Origin: Gordonia jacobaea
GTDB lineage: Bacteria; Actinomycetota; Actinomycetes; Mycobacteriales; Mycobacteriaceae
Length of the DNA: 64,000 nucleotides
Reading direction: 5' to 3'
NCBI RefSeq assembly: GCF_001186365.1
Contig: NZ_LDTZ01000020.1
Span: 186,001 to 250,000, forward strand
In this document: positions 48,439 through 56,790 of the stretch, one piece after another
Layout of the letters: every line of letters starts with the position of its first letter
Position numbering within the stretch: position 1 is the stretch's first letter
Program-made: the position numbers and the translations under genes
Notes under the pieces: model-generated
Databases searched by the model: none
What the model was told of the DNA's origin: nothing
Seen by the model: only the letters and a program-made list of their open reading frames with translations

Positions 48439-49770
48439 ATGCCCACTGACCCGCCCCAGCAGAATGCGCAGTCGACCGCGCACCGAGCCGATCCGGCCAT
48501 GTGCGCTGTCATCGACACGCGCGTCGTCAGCGAAAGCCTCCCGGGCCAGTGCTACGTCGAGCAGAAGTGGTTCGACGTCGATCTCGACGAGATCTTCGCC
48601 AAGCAGTGGCTCTTCGTCGCCGCCGAAGCCGAGATCGCCGAGCCCGGCGACTACGTCACCGTCGAATTCGGAACGCGATCGGTCATCGTCACGCGTGACA
48701 ACCTCGGCAACGTCCGCGCCCACCACAACGTCTGTCGCCACCGCGGGGCCCGCCTGATCACGCAGGCAAACGGCTCGACCGGCACCATCGTCTGCTCGTA
48801 CCACTCGTGGACCTACGGCACCGACGGCCGCCTCATGTACGCAGAGGCTCAGGCACCCGACTTCGACAAGCGCTGCTTCTCGCTCCGCTCCGTCGCAGTC
48901 CGCACCATCGCAGGCCTCGTCTTCATCTGCCTCGCCGACGACCCGCCCACCGATATCGACGACGTCGCGCGCATCGTCGAACCGTATCTCGCGCCTCACC
49001 GACTCTCGGAGGCCAAGGTCGCCAAGCAGACCGATCTCGTCGAGAACGGAAACTGGAAGCTCGCGATGGAGAACAACCGCGAGTGCTACCACTGCGGCGG
49101 CCATCCGGAACTCCTGAACGTCTTCTTCCCGACCTGGGGCTACAGCGACTCCGACGCCATCCCCGACCGACTCACCGCTGTCGTCGAGCGCTATCGACGC
49201 GCCACCGCGGAACTCACCGACACCTGGAACCGCTTCGGTCTCCCGTATCGACGAATCGCCCAACTCGACTCCCGCCCAACGGGTTTCCACATCGAGCGCG
49301 AGGCAATGGATCTCGCGGGCGAGTCGTTCACACTCGACGGAACCACCGCGTGCACACGCCCACTCTCCGACGACCTACCCGACCGCCGACTCGGCCGACT
49401 CTCGATGCACCTGCAGCCGAACATGTGGCTGCACGTGACCAGCGACCACGCGGTGTTGTTCTCCGTCATACCGATTCGACCCGACGAGACGCTGGTGCGC
49501 ACCACCTGGCTGGTCAACGCTGCGGCAGTCGAGGGCGTCGACTACGACCTCGATCGACTCACCGGGGTCTGGGAAATCACCAACCAGCAGGACGCCGACC
49601 TCGTGCGGCTCGCCCACCGAGGCATCGCCGATCCCGCCTACGTTCCCGGCCCGTACGGACCATCGGAGTTCCAGGTCGAGGCGTTCATCAATTGGTACGT
49701 CACACGGCTGCGTGTCAATCTCGGACTCGACGCCGACGCCACGGCCGACAAGATCGCCGAGAGTGCGTGA
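48439..49770 (+). CDS. gbcA: Glycine betaine monooxygenase, Rieske oxygenase component (GbcA-like)
   Basis: 443 residues. Rieske 2Fe-2S motif C99-R-H101 ... C119-S-Y-H122; the mononuclear iron site follows in ENNRECYHCGGHPEL (His218, His222). With the reductase next door it demethylates glycine betaine to dimethylglycine, releasing formaldehyde. Similar Rieske proteins act on stachydrine or carnitine, but the sarcosine oxidase and dimethylglycine genes downstream make betaine the likely substrate. The ATG at 48439 fits the family length. The frame is open to 48256 but the upstream part has no coding character. It overlaps the reductase start by one base. Confidence 0.88.
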   Translation: MPTDPPQQNAQSTAHRADPAMCAVIDTRVVSESLPGQCYVEQKWFDVDLDEIFAKQWLFVAAEAEIAEPGDYVTVEFGTRSVIVTRDNLGNVRAHHNVCRHRGARLITQANGSTGTIVCSYHSWTYGTDGRLMYAEAQAPDFDKRCFSLRSVAVRTIAGLVFICLADDPPTDIDDVARIVEPYLAPHRLSEAKVAKQTDLVENGNWKLAMENNRECYHCGGHPELLNVFFPTWGYSDSDAIPDRLTAVVERYRRATAELTDTWNRFGLPYRRIAQLDSRPTGFHIEREAMDLAGESFTLDGTTACTRPLSDDLPDRRLGRLSMHLQPNMWLHVTSDHAVLFSVIPIRPDETLVRTTWLVNAAAVEGVDYDLDRLTGVWEITNQQDADLVRLAHRGIADPAYVPGPYGPSEFQVEAFINWYVTRLRVNLGLDADATADKIAESA

Positions 49771-50801
49771 TGAGCACCGACCACCTCCTGGTGTGCGTCG
49801 ACCGCACCGAACTCACCCGCGACATGGCTACGTTCACCTTTCGCGCGGTCGAGCCGTACACCTTCGTGTTCAACCCAGGGCAGTTCCTGTCCGTCGGGAT
49901 CGAGATCGACGGCCGCGTCGTCGAACGGTGCTACTCGATTTCGTCGTCGCCCACCCGTCCGGACACGCTGTCGATCTCGGTGAAACGCAAAGTCGGTGGG
50001 CACGTGTCGAACTGGTTGCACGACAACATGTCTGAGGGCCGGACGATCACGGCTTCCGGGCCACTAGGCCGGTTCAGCTATATCGACAAGGCCGCGACCA
50101 AACTCCTGCTGATCTCCGCCGGTAGCGGCATCACCCCGGTGATGTCGATGTTGCGAGCCGCCACCGATTCCGATGCCAGCACCACCCCCGACATCGTCTT
50201 CATCCACAGCGCCCGCACTCTCGACGACATCCCGTTCCGCACCGAGCTCGACGACCTCGCCGTGCATCACCCCCAGGTCACCGTCGCCTTCGCCTGCACC
50301 CGCCTCACCGACGACGATTCCAGTGCCGCGTGGTCGGGCCATCGCGGCCGACTCGACGCCGCCGCCCTCGCCCGCATCTGCCCCGACCTCGCCGAGAGGG
50401 AGGTCTTCCTCTGCGGCCCGGGACAGTTCCGTGCGGGTGTCCGTTCGGCTCTTGTCACGTCCGGCGGCTCGCTGGCACGAATTCACGAGGAGAGCTTCGG
50501 CTTTCGGCTACCTACCAATGACGACGGCGCTGCCTCCGAGGGCGTCAGCGTCGACTTCACCCGCCGCGCACGCCGTATCCACGTCAGCGCCGGTACGACG
50601 ATCCTCGCCGCCGCTGCGGCTGCGGGAGTCACGCTCCCGTCGTCGTGCGGTGTCGGCCTGTGCGGCTCGTGCAAGGTGACCAAGACCTCGGGCGACGTCG
50701 TGATGAACCATCAGGGCGGAATCCACCGCCGCGAAATCGAGCAGGGCAAGATCCTGCTCTGCTGCTCCGAACCACTCTCGCCCGTCGTGATCGATCTGTG
50801 A
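49770..50801 (+). CDS. gbcB: Glycine betaine monooxygenase reductase component (GbcB-like)
   Basis: 343 residues. FAD-binding RCYSISS (about 53-59), NAD(P)H-binding [16 protein letters not shown] (about 113-128), and CGPGQF (about 214). A C-terminal plant-type 2Fe-2S ferredoxin domain has Cys near 292, 297, 300 and 330 ([10 protein letters not shown] ... LLCC). It passes electrons from NAD(P)H to the Rieske oxygenase encoded just upstream. The order FNR domain then ferredoxin matches GbcB-type reductases. Confidence 0.9.
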   Translation: MSTDHLLVCVDRTELTRDMATFTFRAVEPYTFVFNPGQFLSVGIEIDGRVVERCYSISSSPTRPDTLSISVKRKVGGHVSNWLHDNMSEGRTITASGPLGRFSYIDKAATKLLLISAGSGITPVMSMLRAATDSDASTTPDIVFIHSARTLDDIPFRTELDDLAVHHPQVTVAFACTRLTDDDSSAAWSGHRGRLDAAALARICPDLAEREVFLCGPGQFRAGVRSALVTSGGSLARIHEESFGFRLPTNDDGAASEGVSVDFTRRARRIHVSAGTTILAAAAAAGVTLPSSCGVGLCGSCKVTKTSGDVVMNHQGGIHRREIEQGKILLCCSEPLSPVVIDL

Positions 50802-50808
50802 GGACCCC

Positions 50809-52017
50809 ATGACCAGCCCCCATCCAGACTTCCTCTGGCGCAACCCCGATCCCGCGCCCAGCTACGACGTGGTGATCGTCGGCGGCGGCGGTCACGGCCT
50901 CGCCACCGCCCACTATCTGGCACGCAATCATGGGATCACCAATGTCGCTGTGCTCGAGCGTGGTTGGCTCGCAGGCGGCAACATGGCACGCAACACGACG
51001 CTGATTCGCTCCAACTACCTGTGGGACGAGAGCGCCGCGATCTACGAGCATTCCCTCAAGCTCTGGGAGGGACTCGAGGACGAGCTCGGGTATCCGATCC
51101 TGTTCAGCCAGCGCGGGGTGCTCAACCTCGCGCACACAGAGCAGGATGTCCGCGACTCGGTCCGCCGAGTAGAAGCGAACCGGCTCAACGGAATCGACGC
51201 CGAATGGCTCGATCCCAAGCAGGTCGCCGAGGTCTGCCCCATCGTCAACACCTCCGCCGACATCCGCTATCCCGTCCTGGGTGCCACATTTCAGCCGCGC
51301 GGCGGGATCGCGAAGCACGATTGGGTCGCATGGGGATTCGCGCGCAGCGCAAGCGACGCCGGCGTCGACATCATCCAGAACTGCGAGGTCTTCGGGTTCG
51401 AGACCGACGCGGGCAAGATCACCGCGGTCAACACGAGCCGCGGACGAATCGGTGCAGGCACCGTGGCACTGTGCGCCGCAGGCCACACCTCGACGCTCGC
51501 CGACCCACTCGGCATCGACCTTCCGCTGCAGAGCCACCCGCTGCAGGCACTCGTCTCCGAACTCCTCGAACCGGTCCACCCCACCGTCGTGATGTCCAAC
51601 GCGGTGCACGTGTACGTCTCGCAGGCACACAAGGGTGAGTTGGTGATGGGAGCGGGAGTCGACTCGTACAACGGATATGGCCAGCGCGGCGCCTTCCACA
51701 TCATCGAACGCCAGATGGCGGCGGCCGTCGAACTGTTCCCGATCTTCGGTCGAGCCAGGCTGCTTCGAACATGGGCGGGCATCGTCGACGTCACCCCCGA
51801 CGCCTCACCGATCCTCGGCGCCACGCCGTACGAGAATCTCTTCCTCAACTGCGGCTGGGGCACAGGCGGTTTCAAGGCAACACCAGCCGTCGGTTGGTGC
51901 CTCGCGCATACCGTCGCGACCGGTGCACCACATCCGATCAACGCGCCGTTCACCATCGAGCGCTTCACGACCGGCGAGCTCATCGACGAACACGGCGCCG
52001 CAGCGGTAGCGCACTGA
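50809..52017 (+). CDS. soxB: Sarcosine oxidase, beta subunit
   Basis: 402 residues. FAD site [19 protein letters not shown] (about 19-37), [15 protein letters not shown], and His170 in [14 protein letters not shown], at the place of the histidine that carries FMN covalently in heterotetrameric sarcosine oxidase. The C-terminus has the flavin-contact motif [16 protein letters not shown]. The complex oxidises sarcosine to glycine, with methylene-THF and hydrogen peroxide. It starts seven bases after the reductase gene and is followed by soxD, soxA and soxG in the usual order. Confidence 0.93.
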   Translation: MTSPHPDFLWRNPDPAPSYDVVIVGGGGHGLATAHYLARNHGITNVAVLERGWLAGGNMARNTTLIRSNYLWDESAAIYEHSLKLWEGLEDELGYPILFSQRGVLNLAHTEQDVRDSVRRVEANRLNGIDAEWLDPKQVAEVCPIVNTSADIRYPVLGATFQPRGGIAKHDWVAWGFARSASDAGVDIIQNCEVFGFETDAGKITAVNTSRGRIGAGTVALCAAGHTSTLADPLGIDLPLQSHPLQALVSELLEPVHPTVVMSNAVHVYVSQAHKGELVMGAGVDSYNGYGQRGAFHIIERQMAAAVELFPIFGRARLLRTWAGIVDVTPDASPILGATPYENLFLNCGWGTGGFKATPAVGWCLAHTVATGAPHPINAPFTIERFTTGELIDEHGAAAVAH

Positions 52018-52060
52018 GCACCGTTACTGAATCCGCAGCCACTGAGTACCAGGAGATCCG

Positions 52061-52327
52061 TTGCAGCTCATCACCTGTCCGCACTGCGGGCCACGCGAAG
52101 AAGTCGAGTTCCACTATGGTGCCGCCGCGGGCGTCGCCTACCCCGACCGTCCCGCCGACCTCGACGACGCCGCGTGGGCACGCTATCTGTTCTTCCGCCC
52201 CAACCCGAAAGGCGCACTGAGAGAACGCTGGTGCCACAGCGCAGGTTGTCGGCAGTGGTTCACCGTCCAGCGCGACACGGTCACCTACGCGATCGTGCCG
52301 GCACCGGCAGAGGAGACGGCTCGATGA
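52061..52327 (+). CDS. soxD: Sarcosine oxidase, delta subunit
   Basis: 88 residues. Zinc-binding pattern CPHCGPREE (about 5-8) and WCHSAGCRQWF (about 61-71), plus ARYLFFRPNPKGALRERW, all typical of SoxD. It starts with TTG at 52061: AGGAG lies five bases upstream and no other start gives the family N-terminus (LQLITCPHCG). The stop overlaps the soxA start (ATGA). Confidence 0.93.
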   Translation: MQLITCPHCGPREEVEFHYGAAAGVAYPDRPADLDDAAWARYLFFRPNPKGALRERWCHSAGCRQWFTVQRDTVTYAIVPAPAEETAR

Positions 52328-55128
52328 CCCAGACCTTCCGCACCCCCTCCGGCGGACGTGTCGATCGCGATACCCCCATCGACTTCGTCTTCGACGGTGC
52401 CACGTACACCGGTTACGCAGGCGACTCACTGGCATCGGCATTGCTGGCCAACGGAGTTCGCTCGATCACCAGCAGCGTGATACTGAATCGCTCCCGTGGT
52501 GTCACGGGAGCGTGGGCCGACGATGCCACCGCGCAGATCGGTGTCGACGCTCCGTACAGCGAACCGATGGTCCCCGCGACCACAGTCGAGCTGTGCCCCG
52601 GCCTCGTCGCGCACGGCGTGCCCGGACTTGGCCGCTTGTCATTCGACGTCGACACCGCCCGCTACGACTCGCTGCACCACCATCCCGACCTGCTCGTCGT
52701 CGGCGCCGGACCCGCAGGCCTCATGGCGGCGCTGATCGCCGCCCGCGCAGGCCTACAGGTCATGCTCCTCGACGAGCGCGACGAGCCCGGCGGCGCAACA
52801 CCGTGGGCGCGCTGGGTAGACGACGCCGTCGCCGAGTTCGACTCACTGCCCACCACCACCCGATTGATCCGAACCACGGCGTTCGGTGCATACGACGACG
52901 GGTTCGTCCTCGCTGTCGAACGTCGCACCGACCATCTGGGAACGGACGCGCCACAGCACATCTCGCGGCAGCGAATTCATCGAATCCGTGCCCGACACAT
53001 CGTCGTAGCCGCCGGCGCACACGAACGTCCGATCATCTTCGGCAACAACGACCTACCCGGCGTCATGCTTGCCGGCGCGGCGGCCGACTACCTCCGCCGA
53101 TACGCAGTGCTCGTCGGCACCAGCGCCGTCGTCTTCACCGCCTGCGACGCCGCATACGACGCCGCGTTCGCGTTGGCGCAAGAAGGAGTCGAGGTCCGTG
53201 CGATCGTCGACGTGCGCGCCACCGTGTCGACCGACCTCGCAGAACAGGCTGCGGCCCTCGGGATCTCACTGCGTGTCGACGACGCCGTGGTCGAGGCTCT
53301 CGGCACTGATTCGGTAGCGGGTGTGCGCCTCCGGGATGGCACGTCACTCGACTGCGACACCGTGCTGGTCTCCGGAGGCTGGAATCCCGCTGCGCACCTG
53401 TGGAGTCAACTGCGCGGTCCGCTGACCTTCGACGCCTCAGCCGCAGCCTTCCTACCCACGGGAACGCTACCGACCACTGAGATCGCGGGCGCGGCAGCCG
53501 GAATGCTCACCACGCCATCGTGTCTGGCCGACGGGCGTCGAGCAGGGCTATCAGCAGTTCGCGCGCTCGGCGTCGTGGCACCCGAGTTCCGAGCGATTCC
53601 GCACGTCGGTGAGCGCACCCCGGCCGCGACAGAAGTGTGTTGGCGAGTTGCCGAATCCGACGCTGCGACATCGTTTGTCGATCTCCAGCGAGATGCCACG
53701 GTGACCGACGTCGAGCGTGCCGTCGGCGCCGGGATGACGTCCGTGGAGCATGTCAAGCGCTACACCACGATCGGTACGGCACACGATCAGGGCAAGACGT
53801 CGGGCATCGTCGCTTCGGGCATCGTCGCGGAGTTGCTCGGCGTCGACGTCACCGACACCGGAACCACGACGTTCCGTCCGCCGTACACCCCGGTGTCGTT
53901 CGCCGCCTTGGCAGGTCGCGACCGAGGCGATCGCTACGACCCGGTTCGACGAACCGCGTTGCACGAGTGGCACAGTGATCGCGGGGCGGTGTTCGAGGAC
54001 GTCGGCCAGTGGAAGCGTCCACGCTTCTATCCACGCGGCGGCGAAGACATGGCATCGGCTGTGCTCCGTGAATGTGCCGCTGTCCGTTCGGGAGTCGGCA
54101 TCCTCGACGGTTCGACGCTCGGTGTCATCGATGTCGCGGGACGTGACGCCCCCGCCTTCCTCGACATGCTCTACACGAACATGATGAGCACACTTGCGGT
54201 CGGCAAGATTCGCTACGGCGTGATGTGTGGCCCCGACGGCATGGTCAAGGACGACGGCACCGTCATGCGCATCGCGGACGACCGCTACACCGTCTACACC
54301 ACCACCGGAAATGCGGCGGCCATCCTCGACTGGATGGAGGAGTGGCACCAGACCGAATGGCCGGAGCTGCAAGTGTTCACCACCTCGCTGACCGATCACG
54401 TCGCCACGTTCCCCGTTGTCGGACCGCGATCTCGGGACGTCGTGGGTGCCGTGTTCGGTGACCTCGACGTGAGCAACGGCGCGTTCGGCTTCATGGACTG
54501 GCGCGACACCACTCTCGACGGCGTTCCGATCCGTATCGGGCGCGTCAGCTTCTCCGGCGAGCTCGCCTTCGAGGTCAACGTTGCCGCGGAGTACGCACTC
54601 GATGTGTGGTGTGCACTCCTCGACGCCGGTGAACGCTACGAGATCACGCCGTACGGAACCGAGACCATGCACGTGTTGCGCGCCGAGAAGGGGTATCCGA
54701 TCATCGGCCAGGACACCGACGGAACGGTCACGCCGCACGATCTCGGCATGAGTTGGGTGGTGTCGAAGAAGAAGTCCGACTTCATCGGAAAGCGCTCGTT
54801 CTCCCGTGCCTCCGACTGTAATCCGTTGCGCAAGCATTTCATCGGGCTGCTGCCGACCGATGCGTCGACGGTGTTGCCGGAGGGATCGCAGATCATCACG
54901 CACAGTCCGGACGGCACGCTGCCACCGCCACCCGTTCCGATGCTCGGTCACGTCACCTCCAGCTATCTCAGCGCCGAGCTCGGTCGGCCGTTCGCACTGG
55001 CGCTCGTGAAGGGTGGCCGGGATCTGGTCGGTTCCCGGCTGTCGGTGCCCGTCGGAGACCGCCTCGTCGAGGTCGAGGTCACGTCACCGGTATTCGTCGA
55101 CCAGGAAGGAACCCGTCGCGATGGCTGA
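52324..55128 (+). CDS. soxA: Sarcosine oxidase, alpha subunit
   Basis: 934 residues. The N-terminal ferredoxin-like (Fer2_4) domain (about 1-100; FVFDGATYTGYAGDSLASALLANG) is followed by an NAD-binding/oxidoreductase part starting DLLVVGAGPAGLMAAL (about 122) and GANDLPGVM-like GNNDLPGVMLAGAAADYL (about 242). The C-terminal third is a GcvT-type folate-binding domain (about 570-934) with VIDVAGRDAPAFLDMLYTN and MHVLRAEKGYPIIGQDTDG. It takes up the one-carbon unit on tetrahydrofolate. It overlaps soxD by four and soxG by eight bases. Confidence 0.94.
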   Translation: MTQTFRTPSGGRVDRDTPIDFVFDGATYTGYAGDSLASALLANGVRSITSSVILNRSRGVTGAWADDATAQIGVDAPYSEPMVPATTVELCPGLVAHGVPGLGRLSFDVDTARYDSLHHHPDLLVVGAGPAGLMAALIAARAGLQVMLLDERDEPGGATPWARWVDDAVAEFDSLPTTTRLIRTTAFGAYDDGFVLAVERRTDHLGTDAPQHISRQRIHRIRARHIVVAAGAHERPIIFGNNDLPGVMLAGAAADYLRRYAVLVGTSAVVFTACDAAYDAAFALAQEGVEVRAIVDVRATVSTDLAEQAAALGISLRVDDAVVEALGTDSVAGVRLRDGTSLDCDTVLVSGGWNPAAHLWSQLRGPLTFDASAAAFLPTGTLPTTEIAGAAAGMLTTPSCLADGRRAGLSAVRALGVVAPEFRAIPHVGERTPAATEVCWRVAESDAATSFVDLQRDATVTDVERAVGAGMTSVEHVKRYTTIGTAHDQGKTSGIVASGIVAELLGVDVTDTGTTTFRPPYTPVSFAALAGRDRGDRYDPVRRTALHEWHSDRGAVFEDVGQWKRPRFYPRGGEDMASAVLRECAAVRSGVGILDGSTLGVIDVAGRDAPAFLDMLYTNMMSTLAVGKIRYGVMCGPDGMVKDDGTVMRIADDRYTVYTTTGNAAAILDWMEEWHQTEWPELQVFTTSLTDHVATFPVVGPRSRDVVGAVFGDLDVSNGAFGFMDWRDTTLDGVPIRIGRVSFSGELAFEVNVAAEYALDVWCALLDAGERYEITPYGTETMHVLRAEKGYPIIGQDTDGTVTPHDLGMSWVVSKKKSDFIGKRSFSRASDCNPLRKHFIGLLPTDASTVLPEGSQIITHSPDGTLPPPPVPMLGHVTSSYLSAELGRPFALALVKGGRDLVGSRLSVPVGDRLVEVEVTSPVFVDQEGTRRDG

Positions 55129-55699
55129 CATCTCGCTCGCACCGCGCTCGCCGCTGAGCGGCCGACAGGTGGCATTCGACGCGCTCGCGCCCACAGTCCA
55201 ACTCGCTGAAATGCCAGTGGCACAGGCGATTGTCCGTACCTCCGACGTCGATACCATCGCACGTCTCGATCTGCCAGGCGTCTGCGAACTACGACGCCGC
55301 GACGGTGAGGTCGCAGTCTGGCTCGGCCCCACCGAGTGGCTGCTCTATCGCGAGGGCGTGACAGGCCACGCATTCTTCGACGACGTCGTGTCCCGCGCAG
55401 GCGACAACGCTTACGTCATGGATGCGACGTCGCAGCGCACCCGGCTCGTCCTCGGCGGACCCCGCGCTCGCACGATCCTGGCCCACGGCTGCGCAGTTGA
55501 TCTGTCCGACAACGCGTTTCCACCCGACCGCGCAATCTCGACCCTGTTCGCCCAGACCGGCGTCGTGATCCACCGCGACCAACCCGACGACTCGTACACA
55601 CTCTTCGTGCGCTCCTCGTTCGCCGACTACCTCGCTGACTGGCTCGTCGACGCCGCGGCCGAGTATGTGGTCCCGACTCCAACTGACACGAACCCCTAA
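55121..55699 (+). CDS. soxG: Sarcosine oxidase, gamma subunit
   Basis: 192 residues in the SoxG pattern: DISLAPRSPLSGRQVAFDAL at the start, CELRRRDGEVAVWLGPTEWLL (about 49-69), DATSQRTRLVLGGPRARTILAHGCAVDL (about 101-128) and YTLFVRSSFADYLADWLVDAAAEY near the end. It is a GcvT-like small structural subunit. AAGGA lies upstream of the ATG inside soxA. It ends 15 bases before purU. Confidence 0.9.
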   Translation: MADISLAPRSPLSGRQVAFDALAPTVQLAEMPVAQAIVRTSDVDTIARLDLPGVCELRRRDGEVAVWLGPTEWLLYREGVTGHAFFDDVVSRAGDNAYVMDATSQRTRLVLGGPRARTILAHGCAVDLSDNAFPPDRAISTLFAQTGVVIHRDQPDDSYTLFVRSSFADYLADWLVDAAAEYVVPTPTDTNP

Positions 55700-55714
55700 C
55701 CTGAAAGACCGCTC

Positions 55715-56563
55715 ATGCCCTCGACTTTCACGCTCACCCTGCGGTGTCCCTCCCGCGGCGGGATCATGCACGCGATCTCGTCGTTCCTGTTCAGCCACGG
55801 CTGCGAGGTCATCGACCATCGACAGTTCGACGATCCGACAACGCACACCCTCTTCGTACGAACGGAATTCGCGTCCGCTCGCCAATCGAGTGCCGACGAC
55901 GTGACCCGCGCGTTCGAACATCTCGCCACCGGGATCGACGCCGAGTTCGAGATCCACGATCGCACGCCTACGCGGATCGTCGTCATGGTCTCCAAGCTCG
56001 GTCACTGCCTCAACGACCTGATCTTTCGTTGGCGCGCAGGGACACTCGGAGGTGAACTCGTCGCTGTCGTATCCAATCACAGCGATCTGGAGCCGATGGC
56101 CACCTCGGCCGGACTTCCGTTCCGGCATCTGCCCGTGTCGCCGGACACCAAGGCCGACGCCGAGGCGCGACTTCTGGCAACGGTCGACGAGTTCGACGCC
56201 GACCTCGTCGTGCTCGCCCGATACATGCAAATCCTCTCCGACGAGACCTGCGCGAAGCTGCGCGGCAGGGCGATCAACATCCACCACTCGTTCCTCCCGG
56301 GCTTCAAGGGCGCCAAGCCCTATCACCAGGCACATCAACGCGGCGTCAAGTACGTCGGCGCGACAGCGCATTACGTGACCGCAGATCTCGACGAAGGCCC
56401 GATCATCGAACAGGAGGTGATCCGCATCGATCACACCCACGACCCACGCAGGCTCGCCACAGTCGGCAGCGATGCCGAGGCCTTGGCGCTCTCCCGCGCC
56501 GTCCGCTGGCACAGCGAGAACCGCGTGCTCATGAACGGAACCAGCACCGTGGTGTTCAGCTAG
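55715..56563 (+). CDS. purU: Formyltetrahydrofolate deformylase
   Basis: 282 residues. An N-terminal ACT-like domain (about 1-80; FTLTLRCPSRGGIMHAISSFLF) is followed by the formyltransferase fold with VVSNHSDLEPMA (about 112), the catalytic IHHSFLPGFKGAKPYHQAH (about 189) and GATAHYVTADLDEGPIIEQEV (about 216). It splits 10-formyl-THF to formate and THF. Next to sarcosine oxidase it returns THF from the one-carbon units released. The step from methylene- to formyl-THF needs FolD, which is not in the window. Confidence 0.93.
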   Translation: MPSTFTLTLRCPSRGGIMHAISSFLFSHGCEVIDHRQFDDPTTHTLFVRTEFASARQSSADDVTRAFEHLATGIDAEFEIHDRTPTRIVVMVSKLGHCLNDLIFRWRAGTLGGELVAVVSNHSDLEPMATSAGLPFRHLPVSPDTKADAEARLLATVDEFDADLVVLARYMQILSDETCAKLRGRAINIHHSFLPGFKGAKPYHQAHQRGVKYVGATAHYVTADLDEGPIIEQEVIRIDHTHDPRRLATVGSDAEALALSRAVRWHSENRVLMNGTSTVVFS

Positions 56564-56579
56564 CCGCCCACCGCCAGCC

Positions 56580-56785
56580 GAGCCCAACCCGCTGGTCGAG
56601 CCCAACCCCGCCGGTCGAGCGCCCCAACCCCGCCGGTCGAGCGCCCCAACCGCTGGTCGAGCCCAACCGCTGGTCGAGCTTGTCGAGACCACCCGCCGGT
56701 CGAGCCCAACCGTTGGTCGAGCCCAACCGCCGGCCGAGCCCAACCCCGCTGGTCGAGCTTGTCGAGACCACCACCCACCAAAGGA
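56580..56785. repeat. GGTCGAGC interspersed repeat, copy 5 (between purU and the dimethylglycine gene)
   Basis: About ten units of GGTCGAGC/GGCCGAGC with C-rich linkers (CCCAACC). Two terminal motifs GGTCGAGCTTGTCGAGACC end near 56692 and 56770. It nearly fills the 227-base gap in an otherwise tightly packed operon, starting 16 bases after the purU stop and ending just before the ribosome site (AAAGGAA) of the next gene. Confidence 0.85.
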
Positions 56786-56790
56786 ACCCC

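Noticed and set aside
48432..48449. A five-codon reading frame (MADAH) overlapping the gbcA start, as a regulatory upstream ORF
   Set aside because: It has no clear ribosome site of its own and such short frames are frequent by chance.
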